From contig NZ_LISX01000004.1 in the NCBI RefSeq assembly GCF_001905465.1, positions 186,001 to 250,000 of the forward strand: DNA of 64,000 nucleotides. Direction: 5' to 3'. The stretch comes from Kitasatospora sp. CB01950 (GTDB lineage: Bacteria > Actinomycetota > Actinomycetes > Streptomycetales > Streptomycetaceae). Below, piece after piece: positions 33,489 to 44,036 of the stretch (within the stretch, counting starts at the first letter, position 1; each line of letters begins with the position of its first letter). The notes under the pieces are model-generated. The model did not search any database and was not told where the DNA came from. It worked only from the letters and a program-made list of their open reading frames with translations. The translations under genes were made by a program, and so were the position numbers.

Positions 33489-33506
33489 TCGTGAGGCCCA
33501 TCACAA
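33489..33506. promoter_or_regulatory. Rex-like operator proximal to ndh
   Basis: TCGTGA-GGCCCA-TCACAA matches the Rex half-site pattern TTGTGA-N6-TCACAA with one arm mismatch. It is 35 bp upstream of the ndh ATG, overlapping where the -35 should be. Rex is the NADH/NAD-sensing repressor known to control ndh in Streptomyces. Confidence 0.55.
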
Positions 33507-33781
33507 GCTCCTGGACACCGGCTGCTACACTGCGCGCCCACACTTCCGGCCCCGGGCCTTCCCCCGACCCCCGCCGACCGCCTTCGGTGACCGCCGAGGC
33601 ACTCGGTGCCGCGCTGAGCAGCAACGATCCTTGCGGCGCACGGGTTCCCGAGTGCCCTTTCGATTTCTTCGGTGTGAACCGCAGGTTGCCTGCGATCCCA
33701 TGAACCACCCGCCCCGGGCGCCTTCGGTCCCACATATCGGACGGACCGGACACCCCGCTGGGCCGAAAGGCCCGATCGCCA

Positions 33782-33797
33782 TGTGAAGAAATTCACG
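33782..33797. promoter_or_regulatory. Rex-like operator distal to ndh
   Basis: TGTGAA-GAAA-TTCACG differs from the consensus TGTGAA-N4-TTCACA at only the last base. It lies 328 bp upstream of the ndh ATG in the 400-bp gap behind ppx, where a second, distal promoter (CCGATATGTG region, about 33733-33742 on the minus strand) is possible. The rest of this gap shows no gene. Confidence 0.6.
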
Positions 33798-33817
33798 AAG
33801 CTTCTTGCCGGGACACG

Positions 33818-33844
33818 CCGGGAGGCCCGCGCCGGGCCTCCCGG
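33818..33844 (-). terminator. Terminator of ppx operon
   Basis: CCGGGAGGCCCG and CGGGCCTCCCGG pair in a hairpin with a short loop, 10 bp after the ppx stop. Confidence 0.7.
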
Positions 33845-33854
33845 GGCGCCCGGG

Positions 33855-34790
33855 TCAGGCGATCGACCAGGCGATGCCGTCGAGGATGTCGTGCTCGGAG
33901 ACCAGCAGCTCGGCGGCCCCGGTGCGCTCCATGATCTCCAGCAGGACGAGTGCGCCGGCCGCGATCACGTCGACCCGGCCGGGGTGCATCACGGGGACGG
34001 TGGCCCGCTCGGCGTGCGAGGAGTGCAGCAGCCACTGGGCGGTCTCGCGGACCTGCTCGACGGTCAGCACCGCGTGGTGGATCTGCTCGGAGTCGTAGCC
34101 GGGCAGCTCCAGCGCGATCCCGGCGACCGTGGTGACGGTGCCGGCCAGGCCGACCAGGGTGGCGCCCTCGGTCAGCGGGACGCTCTTCCCGACGGTGTCC
34201 AGCGCGGCCCGGATGTCGGCCCGCGCGGCGGCGATCTGCTCCTCGACGGGCTGCCCGCCGACGAAGTGGCGCTCCGTCATCCGCACGCAGCCGATGTCCA
34301 TCGAGTACGCGGCCCGGACGTCCTGCTCGCCGAGCACGAACTCGGTGGAGCCGCCGCCCAGGTCGAACACCAGGTACGGCGGGCGGTGCGGGCCGCCGAG
34401 CAGCTCGCGGGTGGCGCCGGTGAAGGACAGCCGGGCCTCCTCGTCGCCGCTGACCACGCTCGGGGTGATGCCGAGGATCTCCTTGACGCCCGCCGTGAAC
34501 TCGGCGGCGTTCTCGGCGTCCCGGGAGGCCGAGGTGGCGACCATCCGGATCCGCTCCGGGCCGACGCCGTACGCGGCGATGACCTCCGCGTACTCGCGGC
34601 AGGCCGCGAAGGTGCGGTCCAGCGCCTCGGGGTGCAGCCGGCCGGTCCTGTCGACGCCCTGGCCGAGCCGGACGATCAGCATCCGGCGGTCCAGGTCGAC
34701 GATCTCGCCGGTCTCCGGGTCCAGATCGGCGATCAGCAGGCGGATCGAGTTGGTGCCGCAGTCGATCGCGGCGACCCGGGTGGTGGTCAC
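33855..34790 (-). CDS. ppx: Exopolyphosphatase/guanosine pentaphosphatase (Ppx/GppA family)
   Basis: A 311-residue ASKHA-fold phosphatase: phosphate-1 motif AAIDCGTNSIRLLIADLD at the N-terminus, central VFDLGGGSTEFVLGE (phosphate-2 loop), and VGLAGTVTTVAGIALEL. It releases phosphate from polyphosphate or pppGpp. The short length, lacking the C-terminal HD domain of E. coli Ppx, is usual for actinobacteria. The GTG start overlaps the DUF501 stop by four bases (GTGA), so it is translated with the upstream gene. Confidence 0.93.
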   Translation of the reverse strand: MTTTRVAAIDCGTNSIRLLIADLDPETGEIVDLDRRMLIVRLGQGVDRTGRLHPEALDRTFAACREYAEVIAAYGVGPERIRMVATSASRDAENAAEFTAGVKEILGITPSVVSGDEEARLSFTGATRELLGGPHRPPYLVFDLGGGSTEFVLGEQDVRAAYSMDIGCVRMTERHFVGGQPVEEQIAAARADIRAALDTVGKSVPLTEGATLVGLAGTVTTVAGIALELPGYDSEQIHHAVLTVEQVRETAQWLLHSSHAERATVPVMHPGRVDVIAAGALVLLEIMERTGAAELLVSEHDILDGIAWSIA

Positions 34791-35428
34791 GACTCGTCAC
34801 CCTCCTCGGCCAGGCGGGCGGCGCGCTCGGCCCGCTCGGCGGTCAGCGCCTCCTTGGCAGCGATCGTCGCGGCGTGGTCCTCGGCCTTGGCGCGGTTGCG
34901 GGCGACCCGCGCACCGGCGGCCTCGACCTCGGCCGGGCTGACGCACGGGCCCTTGGCCCACCAGTCCTCCAGCATGCCGATCGCCTCGTCGCCGAGCGGG
35001 TTGACGCCCTCGCCGGCCGCCAGCGAGTGGCCGACCAGCACGTGCAGGCACTTGACCCGGTCGGGCATGCCGCCGGCGCTGGGGAAGCCCTCCAGCACCT
35101 CGATGGCGTCCCGGCGGGCGATGTAGTCCTCGTGCGCGGCCCGGTACGCGGCGGCGAGCTCCGGGTCCTCGGCGAGCCGGGCGGTCTGCTCCTTCATCAC
35201 GCCGCCCGCCTCCAGGGTGCCGATCAGCGAGGCGGCCTTGGGGCAGGTCAGGTAGTAGAGCGTCGGGAACGGCGTGCCGTCGGGCAGCCGGGGCGCGGTC
35301 TCCACCACGTCCGGGTTGCCGCACGGGCAGCGGTGGGCGACGGCGCGCAGCCCGCGCGGCACCCGGCCGAGCTGGGCGGCGATGGCGGCGACGTCGTTGT
35401 CGGAGACGAGAGGGTTCTGGTTGCTCAT
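34787..35428 (-). CDS. DUF501-family protein
   Basis: A 213-residue soluble protein of the actinobacterial DUF501 family: VAAIAAQLGRVPRGLRAVAHRC, a Cys-rich CPCGNPDVVET, LTCPKAASLIGTLEAGGVM, and VKCLHVLVGHSLAAGEG. The Cys/His residues (HRCPCG, CP, KCLH) could bind a metal. The function is unknown. ATG 35428 (MSNQNPLV) is the natural start; the longer ORF overlaps divIC. The eno-divIC-DUF501-ppx order is widely conserved in actinobacteria. Confidence 0.9.
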   Translation of the reverse strand: MSNQNPLVSDNDVAAIAAQLGRVPRGLRAVAHRCPCGNPDVVETAPRLPDGTPFPTLYYLTCPKAASLIGTLEAGGVMKEQTARLAEDPELAAAYRAAHEDYIARRDAIEVLEGFPSAGGMPDRVKCLHVLVGHSLAAGEGVNPLGDEAIGMLEDWWAKGPCVSPAEVEAAGARVARNRAKAEDHAATIAAKEALTAERAERAARLAEEGDES

Positions 35429-35472
35429 CAGCAGTCTGTTCGTCAGGTGGGGGGCGGGTGGGGTGGCGGAGT

Positions 35473-35910
35473 TCAGGGAGCGGCGGGCGGGGCGGCGAGC
35501 GCGGTGTCGGCGGCGTCCACCGAGTCCCAGAACGCGCTGTACCAGGGACGGGCGGCCTTCGGCTTGCCGGCGGCGTCCGTGGAGGACTGCTTGTCGCCCG
35601 GCGCGGGCGGCGGGGCGACCGAGACGAACGGGGTCTCGCCCGGCAGCGCGTAGTGCAGCCGTTCCCGGGCCTGGGCCTTCAGGTACTCCGGGTCCTGCCA
35701 GCGGGCCTTCGCCCGGCGCAGTTCGTCGACCTGCTGGCGGGCGTGTTCGGCCTTGGCCCGCTGATCGGCGATCTCCGCGCGCTGCGCGATGTACTGCCGG
35801 GTCGGGTAGGCGAGTATCGCCACCAGCGAGCACAGGACGAGCACCAGCACGGTGGCCCGGCTGGTGAAGCGCGGGCGCGCCGCCAGTCCGGGAATCCTCC
35901 ACTTGGCCAT
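35473..35910 (-). CDS. divIC: Septum formation initiator (FtsB/DivIC family)
   Basis: A 145-residue bitopic membrane protein. The order is a short cytoplasmic N-terminus, one membrane helix (ATVLVLVLCSLVAILA, about residues 18-35), a coiled coil with heptads (IAQRAEIADQRAKAEHARQQVDEL), the DPEYLKAQARERLHYALPGE motif, and a Pro/Ala-rich tail. It bridges FtsL/FtsQ at the division septum. ATG 35910 is preferred because AGGAGG lies 8 bases upstream; an ATG seven codons earlier has none. It is the gene after enolase. Confidence 0.92.
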   Translation of the reverse strand: MAKWRIPGLAARPRFTSRATVLVLVLCSLVAILAYPTRQYIAQRAEIADQRAKAEHARQQVDELRRAKARWQDPEYLKAQARERLHYALPGETPFVSVAPPPAPGDKQSSTDAAGKPKAARPWYSAFWDSVDAADTALAAPPAAP

Positions 35911-36015
35911 CTGGTCGCCCCTCCTGCGCATGCCGGTGCCCCGGCCCCACCCTACGCGGTGGAGGCCGGGGCACCGGTCACAACAGGCTCAGTAGCGAAT
36001 CAGCCCTTGCTGTGC

Positions 36016-37416
<1,401 letters not shown>

Positions 37417-37530
37417 TCACTGGTAGTTCACCTGTTTGCCCGCCGACGGACCGCCCCGGGCGGCGCGAACTGCTCGGCGCACGCCCGGAGCGGACGGATC
37501 GTCAGGCGGATCGGGGGCCCGAACCGGCGG

Positions 37531-38440
<910 letters not shown>

Positions 38441-38476
38441 TGCCGCGTTCGGGGCCCACGGCTGCGGGCAAATCGG

Positions 38477-38506
38477 AGAGTAAGCAGAGCTGATGAACAA
38501 TCACAA
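38477..38506 (-). promoter_or_regulatory. Predicted rpfA promoter
   Basis: TTGTGA (38501-38506) and TACTCT (38477-38482) on the minus strand are 18 bp apart, in an AT-richer patch. A start near 38470 gives a leader of about 240 bases, enough for the full riboswitch. From here to the P450 terminator at 38592 no gene is seen. Confidence 0.5.
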
Positions 38507-38591
38507 GCTCATATCACCGACATCACGCCGAAATTACGGACCTTCACTTTCTGCACACAAACCGTCCATGTATGTCCGCTTTGCCCCTGAC

Positions 38592-38612
38592 GGGGGCGCA
38601 CCACGCGCCCCC
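38592..38612 (-). terminator. Terminator of the P450 gene
   Basis: GGGGGCGC-ACCAC-GCGCCCCC hairpin 56 bp beyond the P450 stop. Confidence 0.55.
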
Positions 38613-38667
38613 GCCGGGCCAGTTGGGGGTTCCGGGCGGACGCTGGGCGGCTGCGGTCGAAACCGGG

Positions 38668-39912
38668 TCAGCGGGGCGTGAAGGAGACCGGGAGTTCGCG
38701 CAGCCCGCGCATGATCAGCCCGCCGCGCCAACGGAGTTCGGCGGGATCGGCCGCCAACTGGAGGTCCGGCAGCCGTGTCAGCAGTGTGCCGATCGCGCGC
38801 TGCCCCTCCAGCCGGGCCAGCGGCGCGCCGATGCAGTAGTGGATGCCGTGTCCGAAACCGAGGTGCGGATTGTCCGCGCGGGCCAGGTCCAGGGTGTTCT
38901 CCGCGGCGAAGCGCGCCGGGTCGCGGTCGGCGGCGGCGAGCACCACCAGCACCGGATCGCCCACCGGGATGTCCACCCCGCCGATGCTCAGCGGCCGGGT
39001 GGCGAACCGCCAGGTCGCCAGCTCCACCGGCCCGTCGTAGCGCAGCAGTTCCTCGATGCCGGTCTCCAGCAGGCCGGACTCGCCGCGCCCCAACGACTCC
39101 TGGAGCAGGGCGCGTTGGCCCGGGTTGCGGAACAGCGCGTAAAGCCCGTTCCCGACCAGGTTGATGGTGGTCTCGAAGCCGGCGAACAGCAGGATGAAGG
39201 CCATCGCCGCGGCCTCGTTCTCGGTCAGGTGCTCGCCGTGGTCACCGGCCCGGATCAGGCCGGAGATCAGGTCGTCGCCGAGGTCCGCGCGCTTGCGGTG
39301 GATGAGGTCGGCCAGGTAGCCGCGGATCTGCTTGACCGCGCGGCCCACACCCCCGCGCTTGCCTCCGGTGTGCCGAATCATCATGCCGGCCCAGTCCCGC
39401 AGCTCGTCCTGGTCCTCGGCGGGGACGCCCAGCAGGTCGCAGATCGCGTAGATCGGCAGCGGGAAGGCGAACTCGTGGATCAGGTCGGCCTCGCCGCGCT
39501 CCGCGAAGGAGTCGATAAGGCGGTCGGTGAGCTGCTGCACCCGCGGTTCGAACTCGGCGACCCGGCGCGGCGTGAACGCCTTCGACACCAGGCGGCGCAG
39601 CCGGGTGTGGTCCGGCGGGTCGATGTTCAGCAGGTGGGTCATCAGGTCGGCCTGCCGCTCGCCGGGGATGCCCACCCGGCCGGTGCGGTGCGCCTGTTCG
39701 CTGTGGTGCGCCGGGTTCTTGGAGAGCCGGGAGTCGGCCAGCGCCTGCCGGGCGTCCGCGTACCGGGTGACCAGCCAGGCCTCCACCCCGCTGGGCAGCG
39801 TGGTGCGGTGCACCGGGGAGTGTTCCCGCAGCCAGGCGTACGCGGGGTACGGGTCGGCGGCGAACTCCCAGGTGAAGAGTTGCGGATGGGTGGCGTGGGG
39901 CTGATCTGGCAT
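38668..39912 (-). CDS. Cytochrome P450
   Basis: A 414-residue soluble bacterial P450: HLLNIDPPDHTRLRRLVSKAFTP, the I-helix oxygen-binding FILLFAGFETTINLVGNG (AGFET where AGxET/DT is usual), the K-helix EELLRYDGP with ExxR-equivalent, and the haem loop LGFGHGIHYCIGAPLARLE with the axial Cys. The length is typical. The substrate is unknown, and no ferredoxin or ferredoxin reductase is adjacent. It resembles the CYP105/107-like bacterial groups, but a subfamily cannot be set by eye. It is divergent from a small Rossmann protein. Confidence 0.95.
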   Translation of the reverse strand: MPDQPHATHPQLFTWEFAADPYPAYAWLREHSPVHRTTLPSGVEAWLVTRYADARQALADSRLSKNPAHHSEQAHRTGRVGIPGERQADLMTHLLNIDPPDHTRLRRLVSKAFTPRRVAEFEPRVQQLTDRLIDSFAERGEADLIHEFAFPLPIYAICDLLGVPAEDQDELRDWAGMMIRHTGGKRGGVGRAVKQIRGYLADLIHRKRADLGDDLISGLIRAGDHGEHLTENEAAAMAFILLFAGFETTINLVGNGLYALFRNPGQRALLQESLGRGESGLLETGIEELLRYDGPVELATWRFATRPLSIGGVDIPVGDPVLVVLAAADRDPARFAAENTLDLARADNPHLGFGHGIHYCIGAPLARLEGQRAIGTLLTRLPDLQLAADPAELRWRGGLIMRGLRELPVSFTPR

Positions 39913-40066
39913 GTCTTGACCGTATCTGGAACCGGCGTCGCGTGAGTCTGGTCACCTGACGGGTAATCCCTGTTGCGGAGCGTCGGGGCGAGCCTACGAT
40001 CCTCCGATGAACCACAGTGGGCGGCGTGCGGGCCGCCCCGGTTTCGCTCTGAAAGGGGAGCAGACC

Positions 40067-40486
40067 ATGCGAGTAGCCGGTGCAGTGGTGGTCATCGCGG
40101 TGCTCGACGGGGGCGAGGGGGCCGACCTGGCCCGCCGGTTCTCCGCCGCCGGCGCCGCCGGTCTGCTCATCGCCGATCTCCGCCCGGGTGTCGCGGAGGA
40201 CCTGGCCGCCGAACTCGACCGTCCCGGCTGCCCGGTGGTCGGGGTGTCCGGCGACGTGCACCACCCGGCGGACATCGCGGCGCTGGTCGCCACCGCCGTC
40301 AAGCACCTCGGCCCGATCGACCTGTTCGCGGTGGCCGGCCCGGACGGCGAGCGGATCGTCCAACTCTCCGAGCTGCCCGGGCACTTGGATCCGCTGGCGG
40401 AGCTGCTGGCGCTGGTCGGCGAGGCGATCGGCGAGGTCGTGCCGACCCAGCGGCGCCCGGTGTCGGACGTCCCGCTGGCCGGCTGA
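40067..40486 (+). CDS. Small Rossmann-fold protein, SDR-like fragment
   Basis: 139 residues resembling the N-terminal half of a short-chain dehydrogenase (MRVAGAVVVIAVLDGGEGADLARRF; GDVHHPADIAALVATAVKHLGPIDLFAVAG), but the glycine-rich TGxxxGxG loop is degraded and no YxxxK active site exists. ATG 40067 has a GGGGAG site 8 bases upstream; an upstream in-frame ATG at 40007 has none. A TTGCGG-N16-TACGAT promoter is possible at 39973-40000. It may be a non-catalytic remnant. Confidence 0.6.
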   Translation: MRVAGAVVVIAVLDGGEGADLARRFSAAGAAGLLIADLRPGVAEDLAAELDRPGCPVVGVSGDVHHPADIAALVATAVKHLGPIDLFAVAGPDGERIVQLSELPGHLDPLAELLALVGEAIGEVVPTQRRPVSDVPLAG

Positions 40487-40495
40487 CGACGCCCG

Positions 40496-41494
40496 TCAGT
40501 CCGTCTCGGGCAGGCCCTCGGCGGCCCGCACCGCGCGGCGGTAGCGGCGGGCCGCCGCCCGCAGTGCGGCGTCCACGTCGACGCCCTGGTCGTAGCCGCG
40601 CTGTGCGACCGCCAGCAGCAGGTCCCCGGCGGACTCGGGGGTGAGCTCGGCGGGGAGCTCGTACGGCGCGTCCGGCACTCCGGTGAACCGGGCGCGGCGC
40701 ACCCGGGAGACCAGCTTGGCCGCGTAGGCCAGCGCGGGCAGGCCCGCGGGGACGCCGTCCAGGACCGATTCGCGCTGCTTCTCGGCGGCCTTCAGCTGCT
40801 CCCAGTTGGCCTCGGTCTCGGCGGAGTCGCGGACGCTGACGTCGCCGAAGACGTGCGGGTGGCGGTACATCAGCTTCTCGACGATGTCGCCCGCCACGTC
40901 GTCGATCGAGAACGGGTCCTCGGCGTGCTCCTCGGCGATCCGGGAGTGGAAGAGGACCTGGAGCAGCACGTCGCCGAGCTCCTCGCGGAGGGTCGGCCGG
41001 TCGTCCTCCTCGATCGCCTCGACGAGTTCGAAGGCCTCCTCGACCAGGTACTTCACCAGGCTCTCGTGGGTCTGCTCGGCGTCCCACGGGCAGCCGCCGG
41101 GCGAGCGCAGGCGGTCCATCACCGAGACCAGGTCGAGCAGCCGGGCGCCGGGCAGGTCGTACGAGCCGGGCAGCACCTCGATCTCCGGGTGCTGCCCGGC
41201 CTCCTCCACCGCGATCCGGGCCAGCGCGTCGGTCAGCCCGGGGTCGCCGTCCGGGCTCTCCAGCCACACGGCGGGGGCCTCGGCGAGCAGCTGCCGGGCC
41301 AGCGCCGGGGCGGTGCCGCGTTCGATCAGCCGGGGCTCGACACCGGCGGCGCGCAGCGCGGGCAGCTGCGGGTGGTCGGCGGCGCCGACCAGCACCGCGG
41401 GCGCCGAGCGGAGGGCCTCCCAGGCGGGCCAGGAGAGCAGGCCGGGGGCGATGCGGTGGGTGGTGGTGAGCAGGATCAGCTTCGGAGTGTCCAC
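40496..41494 (-). CDS. mazG: Nucleoside triphosphate pyrophosphohydrolase MazG
   Basis: A 332-residue housecleaning enzyme hydrolysing NTPs to NMP and pyrophosphate. The N-terminal about 110 residues (LILLTTTHRIAPGLLSW) are a degenerate leader domain common in actinobacterial MazG. The MazG fold follows: LRSPGGCPWDAEQTHESLVKYLVEEAFELVEAI, then REELGDVLLQVLFHSRIAEE, giving the EExxE...ExxD metal site, then YRHPHVFGDVSV. The GTG start at 41494 is the beginning of the conserved region; the very long upstream ORF extension crosses other genes and is spurious. Confidence 0.94.
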   Translation of the reverse strand: MDTPKLILLTTTHRIAPGLLSWPAWEALRSAPAVLVGAADHPQLPALRAAGVEPRLIERGTAPALARQLLAEAPAVWLESPDGDPGLTDALARIAVEEAGQHPEIEVLPGSYDLPGARLLDLVSVMDRLRSPGGCPWDAEQTHESLVKYLVEEAFELVEAIEEDDRPTLREELGDVLLQVLFHSRIAEEHAEDPFSIDDVAGDIVEKLMYRHPHVFGDVSVRDSAETEANWEQLKAAEKQRESVLDGVPAGLPALAYAAKLVSRVRRARFTGVPDAPYELPAELTPESAGDLLLAVAQRGYDQGVDVDAALRAAARRYRRAVRAAEGLPETD

Positions 41495-41555
41495 GCCACC
41501 GAACCTACAACGAGCGTCCCCGCGGCCGACGAGCGCTTTTCTCCCGGGGCGGGCG

Positions 41556-41783
41556 TCACGCCGCGGGCCGGACCATGAGCTGTCGGGTGACGGCCGGCAG
41601 CGTGGTGGCGTGCTCGATCGGCGCGGCGGCGGCCCCGGTGAGCGCGGCGTCGTCCGGCGGGCGGCCCGGCAGCGGGAGGCCCTCGGCGAGCATGCTCTGC
41701 ACGACGGTGTACAGGTTGGCGCCGGCGGCCTCCCTGATGGTCGGCGAGAGGTGGGCGGACGGCGCGACGCCGTCCGGCGACAC
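41556..41783 (-). CDS. Hypothetical short ORF (75 residues)
   Basis: A small ORF with fairly natural composition (HLSPTIREAAGANLYTVVQSMLAEGLPLP) between mazG and the SurA-N lipoprotein gene. The frame stays open upstream into the end of the lipoprotein gene, with no good start: an AGGAGG abuts the GTG rather than preceding it. It could be a real small gene, a gene remnant, or chance. No family is recognised. Confidence 0.3.
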   Translation of the reverse strand: MSPDGVAPSAHLSPTIREAAGANLYTVVQSMLAEGLPLPGRPPDDAALTGAAAAPIEHATTLPAVTRQLMVRPAA

Positions 41784-41841
41784 CTCCTGGGGCGGCTCGT
41801 GCGAGCTGCCGCTCTGCCGGCCGTACCTGTACTGAACGGGC

Positions 41842-42471
41842 TCAGAGCGGGCGGACGTTCTTCGGCAGCCAGTCGTCGACGGTGTCGGTGAGCCCGATCC
41901 GGGCGGTGTCCCACGTCCCGTAGCGCGGGTTGACCTTGATGTGCAGGGCGGTGCCCGCGTCCACCAGGGCCTTGCGGATGGCGGCGTCGCCGGCCGTGCC
42001 GGTCGGGTCCTGGCCGCCGGCCAGCTTGGTGAGGCCGAGCTGCTGGCGGTAGAAGTCGTCGATCCCGGCGGCCGGGACGCCCTGCTTGACCCGCAGCAGT
42101 TCGGCCAGCTTGGCGTCGCCGCCCACGACCTTGCTGTCCGCGGACCGGGCCGCGCCGATCTCGCCCGCCTCGACGGTGAGCCGGCGGTCGGCCAGCGCCC
42201 GGACGATGACCTTGTCGAGGATCAGGTCGTTCACGGCGTGCCGGGCCAGCCCGGGCTGCTCGTTCGTCGCCGGTGCGCCGTCCTGCGCGGTGCCGCCCTC
42301 GCGGACCGCCGTCATCCGCGCCTGCACCTGGGCGATGGTGATCCGCTCGTCGCCGACCGTGGCGGCGGCCCCCTGGTGCGCCGGCGCCCCGCCGCAGGCG
42401 GTGAGCGCGGCGGCGGCGGCCGCGAGCCCGATGGCGGCACGCAGTCGGCGGACGGAGCTGATGCGGATCAC
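41842..42471 (-). CDS. SurA-N-domain lipoprotein
   Basis: A 209-residue exported lipoprotein: basic start, hydrophobic core and lipobox LTACGG (Cys about residue 26). Then comes a SurA_N-like chaperone region (TVGDERITIAQVQARMTAVR; ARHAVNDLILDKVIVRALADR). A parvulin PPIase domain is absent, so it is a chaperone-like or structural protein outside the membrane. It is next to mazG, as in other Streptomyces. Confidence 0.86.
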   Translation of the reverse strand: MIRISSVRRLRAAIGLAAAAAALTACGGAPAHQGAAATVGDERITIAQVQARMTAVREGGTAQDGAPATNEQPGLARHAVNDLILDKVIVRALADRRLTVEAGEIGAARSADSKVVGGDAKLAELLRVKQGVPAAGIDDFYRQQLGLTKLAGGQDPTGTAGDAAIRKALVDAGTALHIKVNPRYGTWDTARIGLTDTVDDWLPKNVRPL

Positions 42472-42668
42472 TGGGGCCTCCTGGTCGATGGAGCGCTTTC
42501 CGGTGGTGCTTCGCGTTCACGGCTGGGACGAACAATAGGCAGCCCCGCCCCCGGGTGCCAGACCCCGCGCGCACGGTCGCCCGTCCAGGACCGAACGTTC
42601 CGTCCCGCCGTGGACGAACGTCCGCCTGTGATCTGCCGCGACTCGTTCGGCCATCGGGGGCGCGGAAG

Positions 42669-44021
42669 ATGACGACGCGACGGGATGTCCTGCGGCTGGC
42701 CGCGGCCGGAACGGGGCTCGGGGCGGCGACGGTGGTGGCGGGCGCCGGCAGCGCGGAGGCGGCCGCGGATCCGGCCCGGCCGCTGGGCTGGATCGACGTC
42801 CGGGAGCCTTCGGCGCGAAGGGCGACGGTGCCGCCGACGACACGACGGCGCTGCAGAACGCGCTGAACGCCGCCGGCCCGGGCGGCGTGGTGGTCCTCCC
42901 GAACGGCAACAGCAACAACCAGCTGGCGCAGTGCCGTTCCGAGCACAGCAAGCGGCACGGCTTCGAGTGGACGGACGACAATCCGATCGGCGCGGTCGTC
43001 CTCACGGCCTGCACCACCGACCAGAACGGGCAGGACGGCTTCCACCTGGAGCGGATCGGCGGTGTCGCGGCGGTCCAGTTCGACGGCTGCTGCGCCCGCC
43101 GGGACGGCAACACCAAGGACGCCCGGTTCTCCGGCGTCAGCGTCACCGACTGCACCGCCCCCGTCCTGCTGACCGGCCTGGCGGTCACCGCGTTCCGGGG
43201 CGACGACACCGCGCCGGACACGCTGGTGGAATCCCCGTACTACGGCCTCACCGTGGCGCGTTCCGCCTCGGTCGGGGTCCAGGCGGCGGCGCTGTCCACG
43301 ACGGCGGGCGGGCAGGCCGTCAACTGGGACGGGCAGGGCCGGCTGAGCACCGGCCCGAACCTGGTCACCGGCAGCTACCAGAACAACGCCACCGTCCGGA
43401 GCCCCGCCGACGGGCTGCGCAGCGGCCCCGACCAGCTGTCCTTCGCCAGCGCGGGCACCGTCACCCCGCTGCTCGACCCGACCCCGCAGCCCGCCGACCA
43501 GGGGCTGCTGACCTGGTCGTTCGACCCGTCCGCGATCGGCAGCACCGGCGTGCCGGCGACCGGGACGCTCCAGCTGGTCCGGGTGCTGCTGCGCACCCCG
43601 CAGACGGTCTCGGCGGCGCTGGTCGCCGTCACCGGCGCGGGGGCCGGGCTGACGGCGGGCCAGAACCAGGTCGGCCTGTACGGGGCGGACGGGTCGCTGC
43701 TGGCGACCGGCGCGGACCAGAGCGCGGCGTGGGCCGCGACCGGCCTGAAGTCCGTCCCGCTGACCATGGCCGCGGGCGTGCCCGCGGTGCTGCCCGCCGG
43801 GTCGTACTGGGTGGCGTTCCTCGCCAACAGCGGCGCCGGCGGCACCGCCCCCGGGTTCGGCCGCGGCGCTTTCCTCAGCACCTCGGCCATCAACGTGGGC
43901 CTGCCCGGGCCGGCCGCCGCGCTACGGCCAGTACGGCACCGGTCTGGGCGCGCTGCCCGCGAAGGTGACGTTCGGCCAGGCCGCCAACTCGACCAGCTTG
44001 TTCTGGGCGGCGCTCCGCTAG
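42669..44021 (+). pseudogene. Decayed Tat-exported right-handed beta-helix (pectate-lyase-like) protein
   Basis: The ATG at 42669 starts a Tat signal (MTTRRDVLRLAAAGTGLG) and LGWIDVRE. The reading then shifts at about 42810: the expected FGAKGDGAADDTTALQNAL continues in another frame. Straight after VVVLPNG the text jumps to NSNNQLAQCRSEHSKRHGFEW, which in relatives belongs far downstream, so a large internal part of the beta-helix is missing. A second frameshift at about 43916 separates GLPGPAA from the natural end (YGQYGTGLGALPAKVTFG...FWAALR), stop 44019-44021. At least three lesions. The ancestor was a secreted polysaccharide-binding or lyase-like protein. Confidence 0.85.
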
Positions 44022-44036
44022 GGCCGTCCCCCGGCG

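Noticed and set aside
32090..33796. Longer ndh start giving a 568-residue protein
   Set aside because: The extra 114 residues have no family match and run through the promoter and both Rex-like sites. MSTTERPRILIVGGG is the natural start.
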